NCBI GenBank assembly: GCA_029207755.1
Contig: JARCOQ010000068.1
Location: forward strand, 186,001 to 250,000
Length of the DNA stretch: 64,000 nucleotides
Direction of reading: 5' to 3'
Source: Chamaea fasciata
Taxonomy: Eukaryota > Chordata > Aves > Passeriformes > Sylviidae
The position numbers and the translations under genes are program-made. Positions 10,274 through 20,927 of this stretch are shown here, piece after piece. The notes beneath the pieces were generated by a model. The model had not been told where the DNA came from. It saw only the letters and a program-made list of their open reading frames with translations, and did no database searches. Position 1 is the first letter of the stretch. Each line of letters begins with the position of its first letter.

Positions 10274-10377
10274 TTGAGGGCACTGAGAAAAGAAGAGGGA
10301 AGAGAAATAGCAGTTCTTAACTAACCTAGTACTTTCTTTTGTGTGCGTTGGATATAAAAACCTCATTAGGCTGCATA

Positions 10378-12270
10378 ATGTGGTCTAACTTAGCCTGGTT
10401 TGGGTGGCATGTGGTTGTGGCTGTATTCCTTCCATTTGCAGGCCCTTATCTAAACATGGGCCCTATAACTAAGGCTACTGTGACTGTCATCCAGTTTATT
10501 TTATGGCTTAATAAGGTGAAGAACTCATGGATTTTTAATTTCCTCTAGAAGGCAGGCACATAAATTCAGGGCTATCGTACACTAACTGTGTGTTTTTGGA
10601 GTTACTTTAACAATGGTACCTACTGTGAGGAAATGACACCGGGAGAAGTTTCTTTTTCCCAACCCTTTACCCATCTCTTTGAGTCTGCCCCACCAGTTTT
10701 TGAAGAGTTTAAATCCTCTCTGAATGCTAATGATATCATACAATGACTAGTGCTGCTAATATGCGTATTCTGTTTAGCATTCAGAGATAAAGGAAGATTG
10801 ACCTGGATAACCACCCTGATACCTACCCCACAGAATAAGGATGATACCCCAGAGCCTGACTCTGCCCCACAGCCTGCCTCAGAAAAAACCCACCCGGATT
10901 GGGTTGAGGCTCTGGTAAAAGAGATACATGAGATGGGCCAAATGCTGAGGAAGTACATTTCTCCAGCTCATGAAAAACCCTCCCCCTGCCCCGAGAAGGC
11001 AGAGACTGATGGTGCAGCAGTGGAACCCACAGATGTTACAACTGTCCAGGTTCCAGCTGAACCACAAGGGCAGCCACAGCCAGCAGCAGTCGCCCCTGTG
11101 GAAACAAGGAAGTGTAAAGTGAAATCGTCAGATCCTGATACTAAAAGTAAGAAAGGAGGGTCCTCACAGCCCACAGAAGAGCCACAGGTTGAGATCATCA
11201 CTGAGTCCCTGACATATGAAAGTCTACGTAATCTGCAAAAAGATATTGCACGACGAAGACGTGAAGCTTATACAGCCTGGCTACTTCGAGTCTGGGACCT
11301 TATAGGTACAGGTGTGCAACTGAATAGTGCTGAAGCAAAGAATTTAAGACCCTTGACCCAAGACTCAAGTATAAATCAAGTATTTGTAAGAGAGCAAAAG
11401 CCCCTTCCCCTTTGGGAACGACTTCTAATGAGTGTGAGAGAGAGATTTGTCCACAGAGACAGAATGCAAGAGCACAACAATAGAATGCGATGAAAGACCC
11501 TTGAGAAAGGAATCCAACAGTTGAGAGAAGTGGCAGTATTGGAAGTACTTTTTGGAAGGACCGGACAGCATGATAATGACCCCGACAAAGTTAAATGCAC
11601 AAGGCACATGTTGTAGAATCTGGCAACTCATGGACCATCCCAATACGCCACATTCATCGCAACAATTAATGCCGAGGATAACCGAGAGACAGTGGGTTCT
11701 GTTGCCAACAAGCTCAGAAATTATGAAAATATGATCAGTGGCCCAATGCAGGCTCATGTCTCTGCGGTGGTAAAGGAACTCAAAGAAGAGATGAGAGAAA
11801 TGAAAGAGGAGATGAGAAAGAACAGTTCCCATGTAGCACCGGTGCGAGTCACAGGCCCCAAAATCAGAGCCCAACATTCCCCAGCGAAAAAGAGAGGGTA
11901 CACCCCTCGAACTGACCTGTAGTTTTATCTGAGGGACCATGAAGAAGACATGAGAGCGTAGCATGGGAAACCTACTTCTGTCCTGGCAGCACGGGTACGT
12001 GAGCTCAAAGAGAGAAACGCTAACAGAGAGAGTTCCACTAGAATGAAAGTAGCCTCAGCCTCCCATGAGCAAGCTGCCAGGTATTACAGAGGTGAGAATG
12101 CTGTGTCAAATTCCCTCGAAGAAACCTCTACCATGTACGTCCAAGAAGAGAATAATAACCAGTGCTAGAGGGGCCCTGCCTCTAGCCAGGAAGAAGCACA
12201 GGAAAATCGGGTTTTTTGGACTGTGTAGATTCAATGGCCTGGCACATCAGAACCACAAAAATATGAAGCT
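10378..12270 (+). pseudogene. ERVL gag remnant
   Basis: The frame that later encodes pol is already open from an ATG at 10378, with a hydrophobic Trp-rich start. Stops occur at 10546, 10561 and 10744, then at 11491, 11614, 11920, 11959, 12166 and 12226. The longest unbroken part is 10750-11490, about 247 codons, with a Pro/Glu-rich middle. A charged heptad-like stretch (ELKEEMREMKEEM) lies near 11780-11820. No zinc knuckle was seen. No indel breaks the frame; only stop codons do. Assignment as gag rests on position between the PBS and protease. Confidence 0.75.
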
Positions 12271-15200
12271 TTAGTAAATACTGAGTCGCAGTGTACTCTA
12301 ATACCATCAGGACATGTGGGGGCAGAACCAATTTCCATTGCCGGGGTGACGGGGGGATCACAGGAACTGACTCTGGTTGAAGCCGAAGTGAGCCTGACCG
12401 GGAAGGAGTGGCAGAAACTTCCGATTGTGACCGGCCCAGAAGCTCCATGTATTCTGGGCATAGACTTCCTCAGGAATGGATATTATAAAAACCCTAAAAG
12501 ACTCAGATGGGCTTTTGGAATAGCTGCTGTGGAGACAGAGAACATTAAGCAGTTGAACACCTTGCCGAGACTATCAGAAAACCCATCTGCAGTGAAACTC
12601 CTGAAGGTAGAAAAACAACAAGTACCTGTTGCCACCTCAACAGTGCACCGTCAGCAGTATCGGACAAATCGGGACGCCGTGATCCCCATCCACAAGATGA
12701 TCCGTGAGCTGGAGAGCCAAGGGGTGGTCAGCAAAACCCACTCACCCTTCAACAGCCCCATCTGGCCTGTGCGCAAGTCTGATGAAAAATAGAGACTGAC
12801 TGTAGACTATCGTGCATTGAATGAAGTGACTCCACCGCTGAGCGCTGCTGTGCCGGACATGCTAGAACTTCAGTACGAGCTAGAGTCCAAGGCAGCAAGG
12901 TGGTATGCCACTATTGACATTGCCAATGCATTTTTCTCCATTCCTCTGGCCGCAGAATGCAGGCCTCAGTTTGCTTTCACCTGGAGGGGCGTGCAGTACA
13001 CCTAGAACCGGCTGCCCCAGGGGTGGAAACACAGCCCCACCATCTGCCATGGGCTGATCCAGGCTGCACTGAAGAAAGGTGAGGCTCCGGAACATCTACA
13101 GTACATTGATAATATCATTGTGTGAAGAAAAACTGCAGCTGAAGTGTTCGAGAAAGGAGAAAGGATCATCCAAATTTTGCTGAAAGCCGGGTTTGCCATC
13201 AAGAAGAGCAAAGTCAAGGGACCTGCCAGAGAGATCCAATTCCTGAGAGTAAAGTGGCAAGATAGACGGCGGCAGATCCCCACTGAAGTCATTGATAAAA
13301 TCACAGCAATGTCTCCACCGACCAGCAAAAAGAAAACACAAGCTTTCCTAGGAGCCATAAGTTTTTGGAGGATGCACATTCCTAAGTACAGTCAGATCGT
13401 GAGCCCTCTCTACCTGGTTACCCGCAAGAAAAACAATTTCCACTGGGGCCCTGAACAGCAACAAGCCTTTGCCCAGATCAAGCAAGAGATTGCTCATGCA
13501 GTAGCCCTTGGCCCAGTCAAGACGGGACCAGATGTGAAGAATGTGCTTTATTCTGCAGCCGGGAACAACAGTTTGTCCTAGAGCCTTTGGCAGAAGGTGC
13601 CAAGAGAGACCCGAGGCCGACCACTGAGATTCTGGAGTCGAAGTTACAGAGGATCTGAAGCCAACTACACTCCCACAGAGAAGAAGATCTTGGCCGCCTA
13701 TAAAGGAGTTCAAGCCGCCTCAGAAGTGATTGGCACAGAAGCACAACTCCTCTTGGCACCCCGACTACCAGTGCTAGGGTAGATGTTTAAAAAAAAGGCT
13801 CCCTCCACGCACCATGCCACCGATGCCACATAGAGCAAATAGACTGCCCTCATCACACAGCGTGCCCGTATTAGAAACCCAAATCGCCCTAGGATTTTGA
13901 AGATAATTACAAACTGGCCGGAAGGAGAAAACTTCGGTTTCACAGACGAAGAAGAGCAGGTACAAGTGACACGAGCTGAAGAAACTCCTCCATACAACCA
14001 ATTGCCAGCAAAAAAAACACACTACGCTCTTTTCACTGATAGTTCCTGTCGCATCGTGGGAATGAACCGTAAGTAGAAAGCAGCCGTATAGAGCCCCACA
14101 CGACAGGTTGCAGAAGCCACTGAAGGAGACGGGAGATCAAGTCAGCTTGCTGAACTCAAAGCTGTTCAATTAGCCCTTGACATTGCTGAAAGAGAGAAGT
14201 GGCCAAAGCTCTACCTCTACACTGATTCGTGGATGGTAGCCAATGCTCTGTGGGGCTGGCTAGAAAAGTAAAAAAAAGCCAACTGGCAGCGTAAAGGAAA
14301 ACCAATCTGGGCTGCTAATAAATGGAAAGACGTTGCCACTCGTGTAGAAAAGCTGCCTGTGAAAGTCCGCCATGTAAATGCCCATGTTCCCAAGAGTCAG
14401 GCTAATGAGGAACACCAAAACAACAAGCAGGTAGATCAAGCTGCCAAGATAGAAGTGTCAAAGATAGATTTAAATTGGCAACACAAGGAAGAGTTGTTCC
14501 TAGCCCGATAAGCCCATGATGCCTCGGGTCATCAGGGCAGAGATGCCACCTATAAGTAGGCCCGAGACCAAGAGGTAGATTTAACCATAGACAGTATTTC
14601 TCAGGTTATCCATGACTGTGAGACATGTGCTGCAATCAAGCAAGCCAAGCGGGTGAAGCCCTTATGGTATGGTGGGCGGTAGTCCAAATATAAATATGAG
14701 GAAGCCTGGCAGATTGACTACATCACCCTTCCCCAAACCCGCCAGGGCAAGCGTTATGTGCTAACCATAGTGGAAGCCACCACTAGATGGTTAGAGACCT
14801 ACCCTGTGCCTCATGCTACTGCCCGGAACACCATCCTGGGCCTAAAAAAACAAGTCCTGTAGAAACATAGCACCCCTGAGAAAATCGAGTCAAACAATGA
14901 GACTCATTTCAAGAATAGTCTTATAAGCACCTAGGCTAGAAAACATGGCATTGAGTGAGTGTACCATATTCCTTATCATGCACCAGCAGCCGAGAAAGTT
15001 GAACGATGCAATGGCCTGCTTAAAACTACCTTAAAAGCACTAAGTGAGAGAACCTTTAAGAATTGAAATACTAATTTAGCAAAAGCCACCTGGTTAGTGA
15101 ACACTCGAAGTTCCACCAACCGAACAAGTCCTGCCCAATCTGAGCCCTTGCAAAAAACAGACAAAAATAAAGTTCCAGTAGTACACATGAAAAGTATGCT

Positions 15201-15348
15201 GAAAAAAACTGTTTAAATTAATCCTGCCTCCAGCAAAGACAATCCCATCCATGAGGTTGTCTTCACTCAAAGACCAAGTTGCACCTGGTAAGTGATGCAA
15301 AAGAATGAAAAAACCCGATGCATACCTCAAAAAGACCTTGTTTTGAAA
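12271..15348 (+). pseudogene. ERVL pro-pol remnant (protease, RT, RNase H, integrase)
   Basis: Same frame as gag. Protease comes first; its expected D-T-G active site reads N-T-E at 12277-12285. RT follows with LPQGW and a catalytic box reading Y-I-D-N at 13102-13113 in place of Y-x-D-D. RNase H has YTDS but an HVNAHV box in place of the usual Asp. Integrase has a zinc-binding region (HQGRD, later CETC) and a core motif reading S-N-N-E at 14890-14901 where D-N-G is expected. In-frame stops occur at 12790, 13003, 13123, 13579, 13780, 13831, 13840, 14074, 14089, 14269, 14509, 14557, 14680, 14860, 14932, 14956, 15064, 15214 and 15289. No frameshift was found over 3 kb. All these lesions fit G-to-A changes on the coding strand. 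The frame ends at 15348 with no dUTPase seen. Confidence 0.9.
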
Positions 15349-15462
15349 TAAACTATCCATGACAATGTAGCTGCATCCATATTTGCATATATATATATGT
15401 ATTTTTAATAATTAAAACTCAATGTAATATGTTTGTATGGGAAAAAAATTCGAAGTGAATAA

Positions 15463-16133
15463 TGTTGGAGGTTGAGTTTATTCCTTCTTTCTCTGGAGAA
15501 TTTTTTCCCCACAGGTTGCCAAGAAGACCAAATGTTAAATACTTAAAAGTGCTTGGCTAAAACAAAAAAATAGACGAAAAGTAAAAAGAAAAAATAACGC
15601 AAATAAAAGACACAGCTTAAAGCAGCTGCGTGCTTTTCTGCTTCCGACATTCGAGAGACACGTGTCTGCCGCTCCTCGAAGATCTCAGCCGCCGCAAAGC
15701 ACGCCGAGCAGAAGCTAAGTCGCTTTTCTGCCTCGCCTTCGAACTTCTTCAGCGCTGCTCCTCTTGCTGCAGCGTGACCCTGCACTCCCTGCGCTGCCGG
15801 GACATCCTGCCCCTGCCTGCCGGAACACCCTGTCATCCCAGCTACCAGCCCGGGACTTTTCCACTGTTCCAGCTTAGTGCTCTGAAGATCCTGCAGAGAC
15901 ACCGAAACCAAACTGCCCTAAGTTTTGTAAAACAAAGCCCTCAAAGTTCTTAGTGCTGTTGTCGTTTGTCATTAATGCTGTAGTTGTTTAGTAGAAAAAG
16001 AAGTTTTTTTTGTGTTTGTTTGCTTTGTATTACATACTAGTAAAGAACTACTATTCCTGTTTCCCAAATCTTTGCCAAAAAGCCTCTGATTGTAATTTTA
16101 CCTAGCAAATACCTGTCTTCCTAAACCAAGACA
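15463..16133 (+). repeat. 3' LTR of the ERVL-like provirus (G-to-A edited copy)
   Basis: Co-linear with 9580-10250. Compared with that copy, GGG, GGA and GA words are repeatedly AAA, AAA and AA, for example in 15525-15610 and 16000-16010. Only two differences go other ways (one A-to-G, one T-to-C). The preceding polypurine tract at about 15440-15460 looks A-rich and may itself be edited. Confidence 0.93.
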
Positions 16134-16138
16134 CCTGC

Positions 16139-16680
16139 AGAGATCCTTTTCCATACCTTTTGGGGAACTTCCCTCTGCTGGTCTCCCAGGTCAGGCCATT
16201 TCCCAAGGTTCCTTCCCAAAGTGAGGAGTAGCCCATGGCCTCCACTCTCCACTGGAACCAAAGGAAGCACAGAGCTTGCTGTTGTGGGAGAAGAGCTTCT
16301 CTTTCCTTTCCCTTTGGGGCAGGTTGGTATGTTCTCATTTGATAAAGGGAGGTTTAAACTCTGGAGGTGTTGCATTTCAAACTGCTCCAGCCTCGAGCTC
16401 TGGTGTGGGTATCCTTGGACAAAAGGCCTCCCTGTGTGAGCTCCCAGTGGGCTGGTTCAGTAAGGAAGTTGATATTTCAGGCTTGTGACTGCTGAAAGCA
16501 GTTGGTGTCTGGAGGTGTCCGGAGCTGAGAGCGACTACTTTTCTCGCCTGGCTGCAGAAAAGGTAGTTGGAAAGTGGGGATTGCACTTGCAGAGATGGCA
16601 ATCAGGGGTGTTTTCCAAGAAATGGGCTGGCAGAGAGGCAGGTCTTGTGCTCAACTGGCTGTGTGTTTGTTTTGGTGGTG
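16139..16680. other. Unannotated spacer
   Basis: Host sequence between the ERVL provirus and a solo LTR. No gene recognised. Confidence 0.4.
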
Positions 16681-16686
16681 GGGAGA

Positions 16687-17118
16687 TGTTGTAATGAATC
16701 AGCCGAGACTCCATATCCTTCATGCAGATAAAGCCAATTCTTTATTCACATCGCTTCTTTTGTCCAGTTTTCAGGGACCTCATGCACCACACCCGTTGGC
16801 GGGTAGTTTCCTTACTGCCTCATTTATTGGTCAGAAGGTCATTTGTGTGGATGTGCTAAGTTTCAGGTTGTTTCCATTTTTCCTTGGTGGGTTCTGATGG
16901 AACAGAGCTAATATTTATGCAGATGCACTTGTTTTTCTCCCTAAGAATAGGCTGTTGTGTGAACAAACTTCTCTTTCTCTAAACAGTTTTCAACTGGGAG
17001 CTTGCAGGCTATTGCTAGCTGCTTAGCTAAAGTAGCATGGCCTCATCCATATTCCATAAGACCTTTCTTTAATAACATTTGACCTTTCTTTAATAACATT
17101 TTTTACCTGTCTGCAACA
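16687..17118 (-). mobile_element. Solo LTR, minus orientation, with 6-bp TSD
   Basis: On the minus strand it begins TGTTGCAGACAGG and ends ATTACAACA, giving TGTTG/CAACA termini. GGGAGA flanks both sides (16681-16686 and 17119-17124). Six bases fits ERVK/betaretrovirus-like integration. AATAAA on the minus strand lies at 16741-16746 near the 3' end, as expected. Within it, a 22-bp direct duplication lies at about 17062-17101 (GACCTTTCTTTAATAACATT twice). No internal genes are attached. Confidence 0.85.
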
Positions 17119-17124
17119 GGGAGA

Positions 17125-20100
17125 GTCACAGACACAGACACAGACACCAGCTGAAGCAACAGTGTCATTTACTATCATGCAGGAGTGCAAAGACAAATCA
17201 GAAAAGAAGAAGGTAAGCAATGCACCTTATCACTGGTACAAAAGGTTGCCTCTAGTGGTTAAGAAAGATCCATCAGCAGACACCCTTTTTACTTTATCCT
17301 TCATCCAGATCCACTCATCAGGTGGGGAAAGCTGTCCCAGCAAAGCTCGGGAAAGTCACTGCGAGGAACTAGGAAATCCTACACTGCCTCCCCCTTTCTT
17401 GGCCACCAGGCTTCTGACTGCACTGTGAGAGTAGCCCAGCTTTGACAGTGCTGAACGAGCAATCTGACAGACCTTCTGGGGCAGGAGATCTGATTTCCTT
17501 CTCCTCTTGGTTTTCTCCCTGAGCCTGTCCAGGGCTCAAGGAGGAAGCAAGGCCAGATGTGGCCTTGTCTGGTTTCTTCATGCTGAAAGGTAAAGACGTG
17601 TTTCACCAATGAATGAATGCATAGATCCTAATGATAGTAACACTTGGTTAAGGAGCAGATCCATTGAAAGTTTGGTTGGAAGGGTCATCCAGAGGGCAGA
17701 TTTAGCTCAGGGCCTGTTGCTCAGGCCTTAGTCCTTCAGTATTTTGTGGTGCAAATCAATGCCCTGGAAAGCTGGAAACAAATGAGTCCCTCTTGAGCAC
17801 GTTTCAGAGCGGGAGCAGGATTAGCCCTGCAAGGCCGGGCTAGGGCCAAGAGCAGAGGGCCAGCAGGCTGCATTTGCCCAGAGGCAGCCGTCCAGACCAA
17901 GAAGGCCACTGGTGCCCAGGGCCTGAGGTGCCCGAGGCTGCCTCCCCGCTGTGCAGCTCTGCAGAGCCCGTGGAGCGCAGGATCCCGGGCAGCCAGGGCG
18001 GCCTGGCTGCCTTGGAGCACGAGGGGTGTCCCAGAATGCTGCGGCCCTTGGCTTTTTAACTGTTGCTCAGAGTCTTGTCATTAGTCCACACTGTCTGACA
18101 TGTTTTCCTTTCCTCTGGCATATTGAAGAGATCTTTTTGAGAAAAGTGGCTGATGTAGCTTCTCCTGGTGCTGGTGCTTTTGTCTGCAGGTCAGGGCAGG
18201 TGGTTTGAACCAAGGACGGAGTCCGCAGTTAACACTGCAGTTTTGCCAAGCCAAGAAAACCATTCACAACTGGGTGACCGATGCTGAGCAGCTTTGCTAG
18301 TTTTTGGAAAGTTATCACCTTAAAAAACCCAACAAATGTTCCTACATGAGGGTACCAGCAGTGTACCAAAGATCCCAACTTTTTCCACCTCTTTTCTGTG
18401 TCTTTGGTGTTTCTAAGTTCCCCATTCCCCAGCAGGAATGAAAGCATGTATGATAATGTGAGTGATTTGAGAGCTCTGTGTTGTGCCCTGCCACATCAGC
18501 GTTGATGACAGGCTGGACATGGGCAGGTGTGTCGAGTTCAATTCATCCCAGTTCTGTGCCAACAGCAGCCCCAAGATGCCGAGAAGAGCAAGGACGGTGG
18601 GTGGGTGTGCACGCACAGCCCTGTGGGCTGACTGCTGTGTGGGCAGAAGGTTCTCAACAGCAGTACATCTTCACTCCCCCAAGTGGGAAGAATATATCAG
18701 ATCTATATGAAATGAAAATATTTATGAAACTGCACTCAATGGTACATATTTATATGTATCATAGATGCAATTTATCAAATATAATGCTGCATATTCTATA
18801 TTTTGATATGCCATAATCAATAGAATCTATCAAATCTAGAGTTGATCTTTCCCTAAGCTATTGCCTGTGGGTCCTAGAGGCCATCTCCTAGTGTTACTAC
18901 ATTTGTGCCTTCTGGTACTAGTTCTTATAGCAGCAACTCCCCTGGGAGTTCCTCCAGGGAACTTCACAGCAAGGCCTTCCATCACTGTCGTGGCTGTGGG
19001 AACTTGTTGCTTGCCATTTCTCCCCCAGAATCCTTGTGGATTCTGGAGCATGTCAGCACAGGTGTCCATGGCCCATCCTTCATCCCCAGCCTGCAGCACT
19101 CACAGCCCTGCGGCCTCCCCCTTGCTGCAGCTCGTTTGCAAAGTGCTGCCAAAGGCAGCGGAGCTGGCTCAGGATCCCTGTTGGCTCCTGGGCTCCAGGA
19201 TGACCTTCAGAGGGACACTTGGAGCGCTTCCTGAAGAGCTGTCCGTGGCATGGCGAGTGGATTTGTCCTCCCTGGGTGCCTCTGGTTGGAGCTGGATGCT
19301 CCGTGGAATCCCGGAGTTTTCTCAGCAGCCTTTGCAGCGAGTTCTCAGCCAAGGTGTGGCTCTGCTGCCATCCCAAATCTGCACCTGCCTTGCCCAGCCT
19401 GAGTGCAAGTGGGGCATGTGCTGGGCACGGATGGAGATTTCCATGGCCAAAATCCTCCAGTATATAAAACTGCTCATTGCTCTGGACAGCACAAATCACA
19501 AAACACCCATCGCAGTTGACAATTGTAATTTCTTGCAGATTCCTACAGCTGCGCTGCTGATCGACAAATACACCAGAATTGATTTCACATGGAAAATGTC
19601 ATTTATTACAAATTGCTACACCTGCGCTGACAATACAGAACTATGCTGATGTCAATTTGAGTCTTAAAAAAGGAATTTATTAGATTTTTACAACAATGCT
19701 ATGCAAAAATATAGAAATATCCACTTCAGTTAAGAAAACTTAATTTATTGCCAACATCTACAACAAGTCACTAGACACAAAGATCAATTAGGTGTTTAGC
19801 AACTTAATTTATTACGTATTACTGCAAGCCTAAAGCCCATCTAGGAATACAAAAATATCAGTATTTCTATCTAAACCATCGTCTACAAAGATCTCAATCG
19901 ATACAATGACACAACTATACCTCTCCATACATGTTTAAATAGAAAGATACACCCAGATACACCCACCTCAAAATACAGAAGTCAATACACAGATGTAAAT
20001 AGAAAACTGGATATATTTACTTCTAGGAATACCAATATACCTATTTAAAGAGCCATATAACTCCAACTGCATGAATAGAAATACCTACACAACTCTATTT

Positions 20101-20449
20101 ATAGGGAATAGAATTAAAACACACATAGAACAGCATACTTACATATACATATACTTACATCCATACATACATATGTTATTACAAAGATGTATGCATATAT
20201 ACAGACACATATATGTAGCATACATTTATAAATATACAAAGATACATACAGAAATATTCCTATACAAATAGTAACTTGCATATATAAATATCCATGTAAT
20301 TATTCCTCTCTATGCTACAGTCCATATATCTTTAAACAGAAATCTAAGCAGAGGGATTCCCACCACCTCATCTTCAAAGCCTTTCACTCTGTTCTTGCTT
20401 CCTCCCCTGCAGAGCAGCACCCCTGGACAAGGACAGCAGATGGCACTGG
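17125..20449. other. No recognised gene; AT-rich low-complexity part at 19650-20340
   Basis: 17162-17212 could be a short exon (ATG start, donor GTAAGC), but nothing supports it. 18700-18840 and 19650-20340 are AT-rich, the latter with many ATACATA/TATATAC words. 18850-19640 is open in one frame by composition only. I recognise no family in this stretch. Confidence 0.4.
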
Positions 20450-20927
20450 CTCAGGGGACAGTGCCTGGGGCCACCGGCAGCTCCCAGCGCTCCAGGGACA
20501 GCCGGGGCTGGAACTGCTGCTCCGCCCGGCCCGGCCGCCAGCTGGGACCCAGCGCGGCAACAGGGGACACAGGGGGCACAGGGGGAGAAACAAGAGCTGA
20601 AACAGGCAGCTGAGGGGGGGAAAGAGGTAAAAATGCAGCCTAGACCAACACAAACATCACTCTATCCATCTCTATCAATTCACAGACCGTCACGGGGCTT
20701 TACTTTGTGATGTCAGGGCACGGTTGCCACGTGGTCGTGGTGACATCGCAAGGTTGCCTTGGTGCCCGGAATGCCTCAGGGGTGTCAGAGCAGCTCTTGG
20801 GCTTGCTCGGTGCAGGAACTTGGTCCTGTGCTTGAGGCTTTTGTCAGTGGGCAGCTGCTGTCTGACAGGAGACTCCTTTTAGCTAGCGTTAGAGCGCAGT
20901 CTGCAAACTTGCACAGCAGTTGCCACA
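20450..20927 (+). promoter_or_regulatory. Probable promoter and 5' leader of the PAK3-like gene
   Basis: CpG-containing GC-rich sequence at 20470-20570 is followed by a cluster of cAMP-response-like elements and an E-box in 20705-20765: GTGATGTCAGG, CCACGTGG and GGTGACATCGC. GGTTGCC occurs on both sides. The first coding ATG is at 20928 in a fair Kozak context (CCACAATGA). No transcription start can be fixed from sequence. Confidence 0.35.

Larger units (their letters stand above)
9580..16133 (+). mobile_element. Full-length ERVL-like provirus, G-to-A hypermutated
   Basis: Two direct 671-bp LTRs (9580-10250 and 15463-16133) enclose a 5.2-kb interior. CCTGC occurs immediately outside both ends (9575-9579 and 16134-16138) as a 5-bp target-site duplication, typical of ERVL and some other classes. 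The interior has a tRNA-Lys-type primer binding site, gag, protease, reverse transcriptase, RNase H and integrase in that order, and no env. The pol sequence is of the ERVL kind common in birds. One reading frame runs from about 10378 to 15348 without a frameshift but with about 28 stops, which fit TGG-to-TAG/TGA/TAA changes. By hand alignment the LTRs differ at about 54 sites, about 52 of them G in the 5' LTR and A in the 3' LTR. The element cannot produce active enzymes. Confidence 0.92.

Noticed and set aside
17162..17212. Possible small first exon (ATG, then donor GTAAGC)
   Set aside because: No partner exon in phase could be argued, and the PAK3-like gene has a better first exon at 20928.
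18861..19649. 262-codon plus-strand frame
   Set aside because: No motif, no plausible promoter, and overlapping frames of similar length on the other strand.
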